The notes beneath the pieces were generated by a model. It was not told the DNA's origin, made no database searches, and saw nothing but the letters and a program-made list of their open reading frames with translations. Shown piece after piece: positions 54,825 to 64,000 of a DNA stretch of 64,000 nt. Position 1 is the stretch's first letter, and every line of letters begins with the position of its first letter. Location: the NCBI RefSeq assembly GCF_000384075.1, contig NZ_KB913025.1, forward strand, positions 1,627,551 through 1,691,550, read 5' to 3'. Made by a program: the position numbers and the translations under genes. The stretch is from Methylovulum miyakonense HT12. Lineage in GTDB: Bacteria > Pseudomonadota > Gammaproteobacteria > Methylococcales > Methylomonadaceae.

Positions 54825-55286
54825 TTATTGGGCCGGTTTTTGGCAATAGGGTTTTAGTGTGTATGGGGTGGGCAGTTTAAAAACCACCTGCACCCTCTCA
54901 TCCAAATGGCAGGGCAAGATATAGCCGATGGCGCCACGTGTGCCCGTGACAAAACGCAGCATGGCTTCTACGGAGGCGACCACATACGGCGGGGTGATGC
55001 CCTGAAAGTACTGTTCGTTCCAGTAAGATTCCAATGCGTCTATGTGGCGGTGGAATAGGGTGTCTGAAAACGCCTGCCGGATGGGGTTGTCTGGATTTAG
55101 GTTCAGGGGGATCCAACGGATGCCGTCTTCATTCAACAGGGTCTTACGCAAAAAGATGTTTTCCAAGCGTTTGCTGGTGGCGTTGGTGAATGGCGTGCCC
55201 GTTCCGGTGATGACCAAAATATCATCCGCATAGGCTGGCGGGCATGCCATCAGTGCCCATAAAACTAATGTCCGCATGTTCATCAT
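54825..55286 (-). CDS. Small exported periplasmic-binding-protein-like protein (PstS-like)
   Basis: 153 aa. A signal peptide (TLVLWALMACPPAYA) ends near residue 20. The body resembles a single lobe of a phosphate-type binding protein: ILVITGTGTPFTNATSKRLE, FLRKTLLNEDGIRW, LESYWNEQYFQGITPPYVVA and GTRGAIGYIL. It is half the size of transport PstS, so a sensing role with the nearby kinase is possible (inference). It follows the porin gene by 2 bp. Confidence 0.78.
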   Translation of the reverse strand: MMNMRTLVLWALMACPPAYADDILVITGTGTPFTNATSKRLENIFLRKTLLNEDGIRWIPLNLNPDNPIRQAFSDTLFHRHIDALESYWNEQYFQGITPPYVVASVEAMLRFVTGTRGAIGYILPCHLDERVQVVFKLPTPYTLKPYCQKPAQ

Positions 55287-55288
55287 GA

Positions 55289-56335
55289 TTAAAAGAACAT
55301 GGAGATGGAAGTAAAAAAACCGCTAGGCGCTATAGGCTCGTTTTGTGCGCCAAAGCGGTATTCGACCTTGAACACTAGCGGCACAAAGGGTCTCCAGGCC
55401 AAACCTGCGACACCGACATGGGTGTCCGTGGTGATGAAGTGATGGGTGCCATTCAGATATTCATAGCGGCCAATTGCAAAAACATGCCCTGCTAATGGCG
55501 CGATGCCTTGTAAGTAAAATCCCTGCTCCTGCCCTTGGCTATCGCTGGCATGGCGGTAAATCGCCTCTGCCGAAACTTCGTAACTATCCTTTTTCCACAG
55601 AAAATCCACCCCCAGCAAATCATTCCGGTCCGCGTTAGGCGACACTTCCGTATTGAAATCAATAAAAGACAGGCCGATCTGGCTAGTTTCTGACAGTTCA
55701 AAATTGACACGCCCGCCGAAAGCGGAACCAAAGCCAGTGGTGCTGCTATCGAAAATATCAAGCCTGGCCGAATGGTCAGAATAAATGGACACATCCAGAT
55801 TATGCTCGTTGAGCTGGAAGCGTTGGGTTAGCATAATGCCATTTAGATGGGGGCTAAATAACGTTTCGTCGGTGACCAGGGGGCGGGTGGTTGTCCAGAT
55901 TAACGGCGCGGCATGGATGATGTTCCAGCGGCCTATGGGGGTCAGGAATTTGCCCAGCCGCACCGTCGTTGTTTCCGATGCTAAAAGGTCGACATACAAA
56001 CGCTCCGCCCTTAAGGCGTGGCTGAAGCTGTCGGATTGCCGGGTGGACAGCCAATCATCCACTTCGATTTCGGAAAAAAAACGGATGCGGTGATGGGGTG
56101 ACCACGTCAAGAACAGGCTTAGCTCATCCAGTTTGAGTTGATTGGCTGGTTTTTCAGGATGTTGGTACGAGACATTGACATAGCCGCCCAGGTTGAAGTC
56201 GGCATCCGGCCAGCTTATTCCGCGTCCCCAGTGGTACGATGGCGGTATACTGGTGTCCGCCCAGCTGGCATGCCATGTGCTTTGCCACAGCATCAGCAGC
56301 AACAATGTGATGCCCGGATGTAAAAACTTGACCAT
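55289..56335 (-). CDS. Outer-membrane porin-like beta-barrel protein
   Basis: 348 aa. Signal peptide to about residue 27, then barrel-like strands: FNLGGYVNVSYQHPE, LSLFLTWSPHHRIRFFSEIE, LYVDLLASETTTVRLGKFLT, and a terminal strand ending in Phe (FTSISMFF). It resembles small phosphate-selective/OprP-type or DcaP-like barrels, but the family is not certain. It is co-transcribed with the binding-protein-like gene and divergent from the kinase, 33 bp away, so the two sets share a control region. Confidence 0.82.
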   Translation of the reverse strand: MVKFLHPGITLLLLMLWQSTWHASWADTSIPPSYHWGRGISWPDADFNLGGYVNVSYQHPEKPANQLKLDELSLFLTWSPHHRIRFFSEIEVDDWLSTRQSDSFSHALRAERLYVDLLASETTTVRLGKFLTPIGRWNIIHAAPLIWTTTRPLVTDETLFSPHLNGIMLTQRFQLNEHNLDVSIYSDHSARLDIFDSSTTGFGSAFGGRVNFELSETSQIGLSFIDFNTEVSPNADRNDLLGVDFLWKKDSYEVSAEAIYRHASDSQGQEQGFYLQGIAPLAGHVFAIGRYEYLNGTHHFITTDTHVGVAGLAWRPFVPLVFKVEYRFGAQNEPIAPSGFFTSISMFF

Positions 56336-56368
56336 ATTGCTTTTGCGTTAACTTAATAGAGACTACGA

Positions 56369-58141
56369 ATGACAATCCGCTATACCTTGTTGATGTCTTA
56401 TTTGCTCATCAGTCTAGCATCGGCATTATTGATCACCGCAATGATTTTCGTGCACCTTCGGGAAATTTTACGGCTGGAAATTGACAACAAGCTCCAGTCC
56501 CAAGCCACCACTATTATGCAGCAAATTGACACCACATTGTTTGAGCGTTTTGAAAATATGGCCATGTGGAGCCAATTGGAAGTCATGCAGGAAATCCGTG
56601 TCGGCGATGTCGACAAACGCCTGGCGCATGTCCTTAACGAATTGCACAGCGGCTATGGCGGCATTTATGAACAAATTTTTGTTGTCAACCAGCAAGATGA
56701 GATTGTCTCGGCGAATGACAAAAAGCGCATAGGCCAGCGTTATCCGCATACGGAGCCGTGGTTGAGCGTCACCCATAAAGACCATACCCATTCGTTGGAT
56801 TATCTCGATACCCGGCAGGAACAATTGTATTTCTCGATTCCTATCCCCGATGCGTTCGGTTCGGGTGATTTGGGGCGCTTGTACGCCAGCTTTGATTGGC
56901 GGGAGATGTCCCGCCTATTGGATGCGCCGTTGCCCTTTAGCCCTAAGGACTCACCCTCGTATGCCTTGCTGATTGATGGCGCGGGCAAGATTATCGCCAC
57001 GTCCTCCATCCTTCGTGGCCGGCCTGTACAATTTGCCCATTTGCCGGAGCTTTTACTGCAAATGACTGGGAGCACCGGTTCGCTGACCACCACCGCTGGC
57101 TTCCTTAACGATGAAGAAGTGCTGGTCGGTTACGCCAACGCACAAGGTTACCGCTCGTTTAATGGCTTTGGCTGGCGCGTGTTGATTTTGCAACCCAGCA
57201 AAAATGCGCTGGCCCCTGTGTGGAATTTATGGGCGGCGATACTGGTGTTTTTAAGTTTGACGGTGTTGCTGGGGATTATCGTGTCGTTTTGGATGTCGGC
57301 GAAAATCGCCCGGCCTATTGTGCAGTTGGCGCAATTTACCCGTGACTTTATGCAGGGCAAGCCAGTGACCCCGCCATTGGTCAAATCCAGCCGGGAAATC
57401 ACCGAGTTAAGCACCCAGTTTTCGTTGATGATCGACCACTTGGAGCAATCGCGGCAAGATTTGGTGCGGGTTGCCAAACTCGCGGTGATTGGCGAAATGG
57501 CGGCGAGCATGGCGCATGAAGTCAGGACGCCGCTCGGCATTTTGCGCTCTTCCGCGCAAATCTTGCAACGTGAGCCTGGCCTCAGTGACATTGGGCAGGA
57601 AGTGGCCGGGTTCATTTTAAGCGAAACCCAACGCCTGAACGGATTGGTGACGACCATGCTGGAATGCGCCAAGCCCCGGCCCCCGCAATTCACCCGGCAT
57701 GACCTTCATGGCATTATCGGCCATACGCTGGAATTGGTGCAAAGCCACGCGGAAGCCCGGCGGGTGCGGATTATTACCGGACTGAATGCCAAAAATTCAT
57801 TTCTGGATTGTGATAAAGATCACATCATTCAAGTGCTTTTAAATTTATTATTGAACGCCCTACAACACGTTAATCTTGGCGGGCATGTCGAAGTGAGCAC
57901 AACGGCCCATGCCCACACCTTGGAAATTTGTGTCAACGATGACGGTGCTGGTATCAGCGATATCAACAAAAACAAAGTGTTCGAGCCATTTTTTACCTTG
58001 CGTAAGGAAGGTGTCGGCTTGGGTTTGACCGTCGTCCAGCAAATTGTGCTGGCGCATCAAGGTAAAATTTTTGTTACCGACAGCCCTTTGGGAGGCGCGT
58101 GTTTCCATGTTGTTTTACCGATTATTCATCAGGAACCTTAA
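56369..58141 (+). CDS. Sensor histidine kinase with periplasmic sensor domain
   Basis: 590 aa. First span about 8-28, an extracytoplasmic dCache-like domain about 40-270, second span about 285-307, then HAMP. The dimerisation box is ASMAHEVRTPLG with the phosphorylated His383. ATPase motifs are NLLLNALQH (N box), NDDGAGIS (G1) and GVGLGLTVV (G2). It phosphorylates the response regulator 3 bp downstream. The signal is unknown; the nearby binding-protein-like gene and porin are candidates for the sensed pathway. Confidence 0.95.
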   Translation: MTIRYTLLMSYLLISLASALLITAMIFVHLREILRLEIDNKLQSQATTIMQQIDTTLFERFENMAMWSQLEVMQEIRVGDVDKRLAHVLNELHSGYGGIYEQIFVVNQQDEIVSANDKKRIGQRYPHTEPWLSVTHKDHTHSLDYLDTRQEQLYFSIPIPDAFGSGDLGRLYASFDWREMSRLLDAPLPFSPKDSPSYALLIDGAGKIIATSSILRGRPVQFAHLPELLLQMTGSTGSLTTTAGFLNDEEVLVGYANAQGYRSFNGFGWRVLILQPSKNALAPVWNLWAAILVFLSLTVLLGIIVSFWMSAKIARPIVQLAQFTRDFMQGKPVTPPLVKSSREITELSTQFSLMIDHLEQSRQDLVRVAKLAVIGEMAASMAHEVRTPLGILRSSAQILQREPGLSDIGQEVAGFILSETQRLNGLVTTMLECAKPRPPQFTRHDLHGIIGHTLELVQSHAEARRVRIITGLNAKNSFLDCDKDHIIQVLLNLLLNALQHVNLGGHVEVSTTAHAHTLEICVNDDGAGISDINKNKVFEPFFTLRKEGVGLGLTVVQQIVLAHQGKIFVTDSPLGGACFHVVLPIIHQEP

Positions 58142-58144
58142 TTA

Positions 58145-59512
58145 ATGCCCAAACAAACCATTCTGGTCGTCGATGACGAACCGAAAATGCGCCGTGTGTT
58201 GGAAATCATGCTGACACAAATGGATTATTGCGTCTTGCAGGCGGCGGATGGCCGTGAAGCCTTTGACATCCTCACCGAGCGCACCGCCGACTTGGTGATC
58301 ACTGACTTGCGGATGCCAAATCTGGACGGTATCGGCTTGTTGCGGCAATTGCGTGAAAAAAACAACGATATTCCGGTCATTGTCGTGACGGCTTATGGCA
58401 CGGTGGAAAGCGCGGTGGATGCGATGAAATACGGTGCTAGCGATTATATCGTCCGGCCATTTGAACTGGACGCCGTAGAAGCGGCGGTGCAACGCGCCTT
58501 AAGGTTAGGTAAGGTGCAACGTGAAAACCGTTATTTGCGGCAGCAAGTCGATCAGGGTTGGCGGGGGTTTATCGGCACCAGCCAGGCCATGCAACAAGTT
58601 TATAAGCAAATTGAGCAAGTGGCCGCGACGAAAACCGGCGTGTTGATCCAAGGCGAAACCGGCACCGGCAAAGAGCTGGTCGCCCGCGCCATACACAATG
58701 CGTCATCACGGGCTAAGGCCCTGTTTGTCTCCATCAATTGCGCGGCGATTCCGGCGGAGATTTTGGAAAGCGAATTGTTTGGTTATAGCAAGGGTGCGTT
58801 TACCGGTGCGAATAAGGAGCGCATCGGCAAATTTGAATTGGCGGACGGGGGGACTTTATTCCTGGATGAGATCACCGAAATGGACATCAACTTACAGGCC
58901 AAACTACTGCGGGTGTTGCAGGAACGTACACTGGAACGCTTGGGCAGCAACCGCACCATTTCGGTTGATGTCCGGGTGATCGCCGCGTCCAACCGCAACC
59001 CGCGCCAGGCAATTGTTGACCATAAGCTGCGTGAAGATTTGTTTTACCGTCTGAATGTGTTCACCATCGCGCTTCCCCCGCTACGTGAGCGGCGCGAAGA
59101 TATACTGCCGTTGGCGCATTTTTTTCTGGAAAAACACGCCCGCGATTTTGGTTTTAGTTTTAACGGCATCGAGGCGGATGCCGAAGCTTGCCTGACCGCT
59201 TACAGTTGGCCTGGCAATGTACGGGAATTGGAAAACATGATGGAGCGCGCGATTGTCTTGAGTGGGGGCAAAATGATTGGCATTGAACATTTGCCTAGTG
59301 ATGTGCTCGAAGACAGCACACCGCCACAACCGTTATGGGTTGACCAACCCATTGCTTGTGCGGGGCTGAACCGGCAAGTCGAGCAACTGGAAAAACAATT
59401 GATACAACAGGCTTTGGCCAGTACCGGTGACAATAAGGCTAAGGCCGCACAATTGTTGGAGATTAGTGAACGTTCGTTGTGGTACAAAATTAAGAAATAT
59501 TTTCCGTCTTGA
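58145..59512 (+). CDS. Sigma-54-dependent response regulator (NtrC family)
   Basis: 455 aa. Receiver domain about 1-120 with phospho-acceptor Asp54 in VITDLRMPN. AAA+ activator domain about 140-365: GETGTGKELVAR (Walker A), KGAFTGANKERIG (sigma-54 contact GAFTGA), GGTLFLDEITEM (Walker B). C-terminal Fis-type HTH: KAKAAQLLEISERSLWYKIK. All parts are intact, so it should activate sigma-54 promoters, of which two candidates lie 4-6 kb away. Confidence 0.97.
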   Translation: MPKQTILVVDDEPKMRRVLEIMLTQMDYCVLQAADGREAFDILTERTADLVITDLRMPNLDGIGLLRQLREKNNDIPVIVVTAYGTVESAVDAMKYGASDYIVRPFELDAVEAAVQRALRLGKVQRENRYLRQQVDQGWRGFIGTSQAMQQVYKQIEQVAATKTGVLIQGETGTGKELVARAIHNASSRAKALFVSINCAAIPAEILESELFGYSKGAFTGANKERIGKFELADGGTLFLDEITEMDINLQAKLLRVLQERTLERLGSNRTISVDVRVIAASNRNPRQAIVDHKLREDLFYRLNVFTIALPPLRERREDILPLAHFFLEKHARDFGFSFNGIEADAEACLTAYSWPGNVRELENMMERAIVLSGGKMIGIEHLPSDVLEDSTPPQPLWVDQPIACAGLNRQVEQLEKQLIQQALASTGDNKAKAAQLLEISERSLWYKIKKYFPS

Positions 59513-59650
59513 CTTGGGTTGCACGCACTTTTTTTATCAGTAGGCCATTGTTGTCTTTTCGGCTGACTGGCGGAATGTGGATGTTTGATAAATAAAAAAT
59601 GTGTGGCTTGTAAACAAGATATGGCGATAAACCCATCTGATGAGGCCTTT

Positions 59651-61159
59651 ATGATAAAGCTGTCAAAAATAGTTTACATGGCGATAGTGTGTTATCTGCC
59701 GCTAAATATCGCCGCTGCGCCGCTGACGGGCGAAGATGTCAAATGGCTTAACCGCGTGACTTACGGCGTGGATAGCGCAAGCTTGGCCGCTTACGCCGCT
59801 GAGGGCCGGGCGGCTTATTTGAACCGGCAGCTGCAAAATACGGTTGATGACCGTCTGCCTGCCAGGGTTATGGAAATTATCGCCCAGATGCGTATATCGG
59901 TGGAGCCCGTGAAAACGTCGGTTATTACTTTTCAAGAAGAACACAAAAGAATCAGTAAGTTGCCTATCGAACAGCAACAAGAACCGAAAAAAATCCTTAA
60001 CCAGGGGCTTAACCAATATTTAACAGAATCCATGCAGCGGCTGTTGCTGCGGGCGATGTATTCCCCCGCGCAATTAAAAGAGCAATTGACTTGGTTTTGG
60101 TTTAACCATTTCAATGTGACCAAGGAAAAAGGCCCGGGCGCTAAAATGCTGATCCCGGACTTTGAAGAACATGCCATCCGCCCGTATGTCCTCGGCAAAT
60201 TCCGGGATTTGGTGATGGCGACCCTACGCCATCCGGCGATGCTGGTTTATCTGGATAATGCCCAAAATGCGGCCAAGAAGATTAATGAAAACTACGCCCG
60301 TGAACTGATGGAATTGCACACTTTGGGCGTGGATGGCGGTTATGCCCAGAAAGATGTGCAGGAATTGTCACGTATCCTGACCGGTGTCGGCATCAACTGG
60401 TCTGATAAACAACCCAACCTTAATAAAAAGTATGCCTCATACTACCGGCATGACGGTGGTTTTGAATTTAACCCCAACCGCCATGATTTCGGCGACAAGG
60501 TTTTTCTGGGCAAAAAAATTGCCGGTGACGGGTTCGCCGAGGTTGAGCAGGTGGTCGATATGTTAGTCCGCCACCCATCCACCGCACGGTTTATCAGCAC
60601 CAAGTTGGCGACTTATTTTGTTGCGGACGTCCCGCCTGCGGATTTGGTGGCGGACATGAGTAAAACCTTTCTGGCAACGGAGGGTGACATTTCGGCGACG
60701 CTGCGGGTGATGTTTGGCTCCAAGGCGTTTACCGATTCGTTAGGCCGTAAGGCTAAAGATCCCTTGCACTATGTCGTCTCGGCTTTGCGCTTTGCTTATG
60801 ATGGGCAAGCGGTCGCCAATATGCAGCCTGCGATACATTGGTTGAACGAATTGGGCGAGCCCCTTTATGCCCATCCTACGCCTGATGGTTATGGAATGAC
60901 TGAAAAAGACTGGCTCAGCCCCCAGCAACTGACCCAGCGCTTTGAGATAGCCAAAAATATTGGTGGAGGGAAAGCCAAGTTAATTGGCAGCGATGTCGAC
61001 CCGAAAAGCTTAACCGCCCCCGTGTTGGTGAACCCGCTGTATACCCAGTCAATAGAGCCGGGTTTGTCGGAGCAAACTAAAAGCGCCTTGAAAAAAACAG
61101 TGTCCCGATCAGAGTGGAATACTTTTTTGCTGTCATCGCCAGAATTCATTTACCGTTAG
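59651..61159 (+). CDS. DUF1800 family exported protein
   Basis: 502 aa from the ATG at 59651, which has GAGG 7 bases upstream and opens a signal peptide (MIKLSKIVYMAIVCYLPLNI then AAA). An upstream TTG frame extension of 22 residues is unlikely. DUF1800 features: WLNRVTYGVD, QLTWFWFNHFNV, YARELMELHTLGVDGGYAQK and LTGVGINW. The family is nearly always followed by DUF1501, as here (9 bp). Its function is unknown; some are linked to polyester or glycan work, not proven. Confidence 0.93.
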   Translation: MIKLSKIVYMAIVCYLPLNIAAAPLTGEDVKWLNRVTYGVDSASLAAYAAEGRAAYLNRQLQNTVDDRLPARVMEIIAQMRISVEPVKTSVITFQEEHKRISKLPIEQQQEPKKILNQGLNQYLTESMQRLLLRAMYSPAQLKEQLTWFWFNHFNVTKEKGPGAKMLIPDFEEHAIRPYVLGKFRDLVMATLRHPAMLVYLDNAQNAAKKINENYARELMELHTLGVDGGYAQKDVQELSRILTGVGINWSDKQPNLNKKYASYYRHDGGFEFNPNRHDFGDKVFLGKKIAGDGFAEVEQVVDMLVRHPSTARFISTKLATYFVADVPPADLVADMSKTFLATEGDISATLRVMFGSKAFTDSLGRKAKDPLHYVVSALRFAYDGQAVANMQPAIHWLNELGEPLYAHPTPDGYGMTEKDWLSPQQLTQRFEIAKNIGGGKAKLIGSDVDPKSLTAPVLVNPLYTQSIEPGLSEQTKSALKKTVSRSEWNTFLLSSPEFIYR

Positions 61160-61168
61160 GAGGCTTTT

Positions 61169-62356
61169 ATGGAACGTCGTATTTTTTTAAAGTCACTGGT
61201 GGCCGCCGCCGGACTGTTATCCTGCCGCTCCGGTTTTTTTGCCGCACCGGCTAGCGACTCGCGCTTTTTACTGGTGTTTTTACGCGGTGGCTATGACGCC
61301 GCAAATATTTTGGTTCCCCATGGCAGCGATTTTTATTACCAGTCACGGCCAACCCTTGCGATAGCCAAGCCCGATCCGGCCAACCCCCATGCGGCACTGC
61401 CAGTTGATGCCAATTGGGGATTGCATCCGTCATTAAAAAATAGCCTTTGGCCTTTGTTCCAAAAAGGCCAAGCCGCGTTCATCCCTTTCGCCGGAACCGA
61501 TGATTTGTCACGCAGCCATTTTGAAACCCAAGACAGTATTGAATTCGGCCAACCCTTAAGTGCAAGGGATTACCGTTCCGGTTTCCTTAACCGCTTGGCC
61601 GGCGTTTTATCAGGCAGCCATGGCGTCGCTTTCACGAATGACCTGCCCATCATTTGCAAAGGCAATGCGGCGATTCCTAACGTCTCCCTTAAAAAACCAG
61701 GCAAGCCCGTGTTTGCAGATAGGCAAGAGGCGATAATTGCCGAGATGTATCGTGGCCATGCCCTGAATGAATATGTCCAGGAAGGCATGCAATTGCGTGA
61801 GGAAGTTTCCCAGGATTTGGCGCAGGAAATGGTGCAAGCTAACCGGGGGGCGATCCAGTCCAAAGGTTTTGAAGCCGAAGCGCAACGTATGGCGACGCTT
61901 ATGCGGGAAAAATTCAATATTGGTTTTGTTGATGTCGGGGGATGGGACACCCATTTCAACGAAGGTGGTGCGGAAGGGCAGCTTGCCAATAAAATGGGCA
62001 ACTTAGGTAACGGGCTGTCAGTTTTTGCCAATGCGATGGGGCCGGTATGGCAAAAAACCGTGGTCGTGGTCATTTCCGAATTTGGCCGTACATTTAGGGA
62101 AAACGGCAATCGTGGCACGGATCACGGGCATGGCACGGTGTATTGGGTGTTGGGCGGCGGCATAAAAGGCAAGCGAGTGCTGGGCGAGCAGCTTCATGTC
62201 GAACAAAAAAACTTGTTTCAAGACCGTGATTATCCGGTATTGAATGATTACCGTAATATATTGGGTGGCTTATTCCAAACCCAATTCGGGCTGTCCGCCA
62301 AACAACTGCAAGCCGTGTTCCCGAATGCCAAACCGATGCAATTAGGCTTGCTGTAA
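61169..62356 (+). CDS. DUF1501 family protein (sulfatase-like fold), Tat-like signal
   Basis: 395 aa. The N-terminus MERRIFLKSLVAAAGLLSCR is a Tat-type signal with twin Arg. The body has DUF1501 motifs: FLRGGYDAANILVPHG, HFETQDSIEFG, GGWDTHFNEGG, and VVISEFGRTFRENGNRGTDH followed by GHG. The His/Asp/Glu pattern recalls the alkaline phosphatase/sulfatase superfamily. A strong GGAGG lies ahead of the ATG. It is the partner of the upstream DUF1800 gene. Confidence 0.93.
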   Translation: MERRIFLKSLVAAAGLLSCRSGFFAAPASDSRFLLVFLRGGYDAANILVPHGSDFYYQSRPTLAIAKPDPANPHAALPVDANWGLHPSLKNSLWPLFQKGQAAFIPFAGTDDLSRSHFETQDSIEFGQPLSARDYRSGFLNRLAGVLSGSHGVAFTNDLPIICKGNAAIPNVSLKKPGKPVFADRQEAIIAEMYRGHALNEYVQEGMQLREEVSQDLAQEMVQANRGAIQSKGFEAEAQRMATLMREKFNIGFVDVGGWDTHFNEGGAEGQLANKMGNLGNGLSVFANAMGPVWQKTVVVVISEFGRTFRENGNRGTDHGHGTVYWVLGGGIKGKRVLGEQLHVEQKNLFQDRDYPVLNDYRNILGGLFQTQFGLSAKQLQAVFPNAKPMQLGLL

Positions 62357-62406
62357 GATACGGTGACCCTAAACAATTCAGGCCTCTGGCTTGCGGTATG
62401 GATAAT

Positions 62407-62441
62407 CCTTAATGGGGGATACCCCCCTTAAGGCCATTTTT
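62407..62441 (+). terminator. Terminator after DUF1501
   Basis: CCTTAATGGGGG pairs with CCCCCCTTAAGG (one mismatch) around ATA, followed by CCATTTTT. It ends the DUF1800-DUF1501 unit. The rest of the 319-bp spacer (to 62675) shows only A/T-rich sequence with short inverted repeats. Confidence 0.8.
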
Positions 62442-62675
62442 GACAGGCTAGTTTAGAATAAAAATTTGTTTCTAATCAACTAATTAAGCGATTAGTTGGC
62501 GTGGTTTTAATAACCGCAAAAGGTTCCTGACGGTGGTTTAAATAATTTATTGTTAGCTTTGCATCCCGTGTAAAATACTGGACGCAAAGGTTTTTTAACT
62601 TTTTGTGGCAAACTTAGGCCTTGATAGCCGCCAGTTTCAGAAATCCCCAACAAACAAACATTTCCGCATCCTTCG

Positions 62676-64000
62676 ATGAAAACAAAAATAGCTACTGTAT
62701 TGGCTCTTACCTTGCTGGTTATGATTAATTTCAGCATTTGGAGTTTTGTCAACAACCCCTTGCAGTTACAAACGTGGACGAAAACCACGATGGGCTTGAC
62801 TTACGACCCCACCCGCAAAACCGATGACCCCCGTGACAATAAGTTCGTCAATGAGGAGGACATCGACAAAGATTTGGCCTTGCTGGAAAACAAAGTCCAC
62901 GCCATCCGTACTTACAGTATGTTGCGTGGCCAGCACAAAATCCCAGAAATTGCCGCCAAACATAATTTGAATGTGACCATGGGGGCATGGATAGACGGGA
63001 ATTTGGAAAAAAACCGTCAAGAATTGGAAACGCTGATCAATGTCAGCCGCCAGGACAACCCCAAAATTATCCGGGTGATGGTCGGCAACGAGGTCATGTT
63101 GCGGGCCGATATTCCTGAGGATGCCCTGATTGAATACATCCGCGAAGTCAAAAAACGCAACTGGCGGCCTGTCAGCACCTCTGAAACCTGGGCGGAATGG
63201 TTGAAACACCCGAAACTTGCCGCAGAAGTTGATTTTATCGCCGTGCATATCCTGCCGTATTGGGAAGGCATTGCCGCCGAGGATGCGGTGGATTATATTT
63301 TTGACCGCTATCATGATGTCCAAAAAGCCTATCCCAATAAACCCGTCATCATCACTGAGCTAGGCTGGCCTTCTGATGGCCAACCCGCCCGCCACGCCAC
63401 CGCTTCAGTCTCCAATCAAGCTAAGGTCTTGCGTGAATTTTTAAACCGCGCGGACCAGGAACACATCACTTATTATATCGTTGAGGCCTTTGACCAACCT
63501 TGGAAACAATCCATCGAAGGTTCGGCGGGTGCGTACTGGGGGATTTTTAATGCCGATAGGCAAGCGAAATATCCGATGGACGGCGATGTCCTGACTTTGC
63601 CAAGCTGGGGCAATTGGGCTACAGGCGCGGCGATTCTGAGCGCGGCGTTGATGGCCTTGTTCCTGCTGACCCGCCGGAGCATGAAATTGCCGGGCATGGT
63701 GTTCTTTGGCCTGATCACCAACTTGGCGGTATCGACCATTTTCTGGTCGCTGTCGATAGGCGCACAACAATACCAAACGCCGCTGACCATTATTTTTTGG
63801 GTGGTGCTGATTTTGATGCAGGTGCTGGCGGCGATTATTTTGCTGATCGAATCGCTGGAAATTGCCGAAGTGATCTGGCACCGCAAAACCGCCCGCACTT
63901 TCCAGCCGTTAACCCCGTCACCGGAATTTAAATACCCGAAAGTCTCCCTGCATTTGCCTATCCACAACGAGCCGCCGCTGATGGTGCGCAAGACTTTGGA
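62676..64000 (+). CDS. GH17 domain fused to family 2 glycosyltransferase, partial (beta-glucan synthase, NdvB-like)
   Basis: At least 441 codons, running off the end. ATG at 62676. N-terminal membrane anchor (about 6-26), then a GH17-type barrel: acid/base Glu139 in VGNEV and nucleophile Glu228 in ITELGWPSDG. About four membrane spans follow (309-405), and then the beginning of a GT2 domain (PKVSLHLPIHNEPPLM). In Pseudomonas a protein of this plan makes cyclic beta-1,3-glucans; a similar periplasmic glucan role is likely. The GT2 catalytic part lies beyond the window. Confidence 0.92.
   Translation, partial: MKTKIATVLALTLLVMINFSIWSFVNNPLQLQTWTKTTMGLTYDPTRKTDDPRDNKFVNEEDIDKDLALLENKVHAIRTYSMLRGQHKIPEIAAKHNLNVTMGAWIDGNLEKNRQELETLINVSRQDNPKIIRVMVGNEVMLRADIPEDALIEYIREVKKRNWRPVSTSETWAEWLKHPKLAAEVDFIAVHILPYWEGIAAEDAVDYIFDRYHDVQKAYPNKPVIITELGWPSDGQPARHATASVSNQAKVLREFLNRADQEHITYYIVEAFDQPWKQSIEGSAGAYWGIFNADRQAKYPMDGDVLTLPSWGNWATGAAILSAALMALFLLTRRSMKLPGMVFFGLITNLAVSTIFWSLSIGAQQYQTPLTIIFWVVLILMQVLAAIILLIESLEIAEVIWHRKTARTFQPLTPSPEFKYPKVSLHLPIHNEPPLMVRKTL

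Noticed and set aside
56265-56280. TGGCATGCCATGTGCT as a third sigma-54 site ahead of the kinase gene
   Set aside because: Spacing is right but it lies inside the divergent porin gene about 90 bp from the kinase start and both boxes deviate; too weak to list.

Overview
The window reads as chromosome of a gammaproteobacterium of moderate GC. Gene order and content (short NfeD with a QmcA-type SPFH protein, RapA, MnmG-RsmG-ParA-ParB, ArgA, IlvD, an exosortase-A-type polysaccharide locus, a fused cytochrome-porin) would suit a Methylococcales-like methanotroph. This is an inference: no methane-oxidation gene lies in the window. It opens inside the 3' end of a 23S rRNA gene, followed by 5S rRNA and a terminator.

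From 1 to 12.5 kb the genes are mostly housekeeping: NfeD/SPFH pair, ispG, a small lipoprotein, rapA, an ABC-2 exporter, a Ppx/GppA phosphatase and an unknown membrane-anchored protein. From 12.8 to 33.4 kb lies a surface-polysaccharide locus. A plus-strand half (deacetylase, IS5-family element, TPR protein, O-antigen-ligase-like protein, acyl carrier protein, two alpha/beta hydrolases, GT2) converges on a minus-strand half (ATP-grasp/LMW-phosphatase fusion, four GT2, two paralogous GT4-like enzymes, Wzm/Wzt ABC exporter, PLP decarboxylase, acyl-CoA ligase). The ligase-like protein, the ACP, both hydrolases, the decarboxylase and the acyl-CoA ligase match families known as exosortase-A-system-associated, yet no exosortase and no PEP-CTERM protein is seen here.

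From 33.4 to 50.4 kb come an unknown exported protein, the mnmG-rsmG-parA-parB block with an extra small gene carrying only a ParB-like N-terminus, cpdA, argA, a frameshifted REP-associated transposase among REP-like palindromes, ilvD, argF, argD, grxD and ispB. From 50.5 to 64 kb the genes look like envelope functions: a membrane monoheme cytochrome, a Cyc2-like cytochrome-porin, an RTX protein made almost wholly of calcium-binding repeats, a periplasmic-binding-like protein with a porin, a histidine kinase with a sigma-54 response regulator, a DUF1800/DUF1501 pair, and a GH17-GT2 glucan synthase that runs off the end.

The most interesting signals are: near-consensus sigma-54 promoters ahead of both the RTX gene and the cytochrome-porin gene, close to an NtrC-family regulator; the mini-ParB; the ATP-grasp/phosphatase fusion; and a dispersed family of palindromes whose arms change while the core is kept, sitting around a decayed RAYT.
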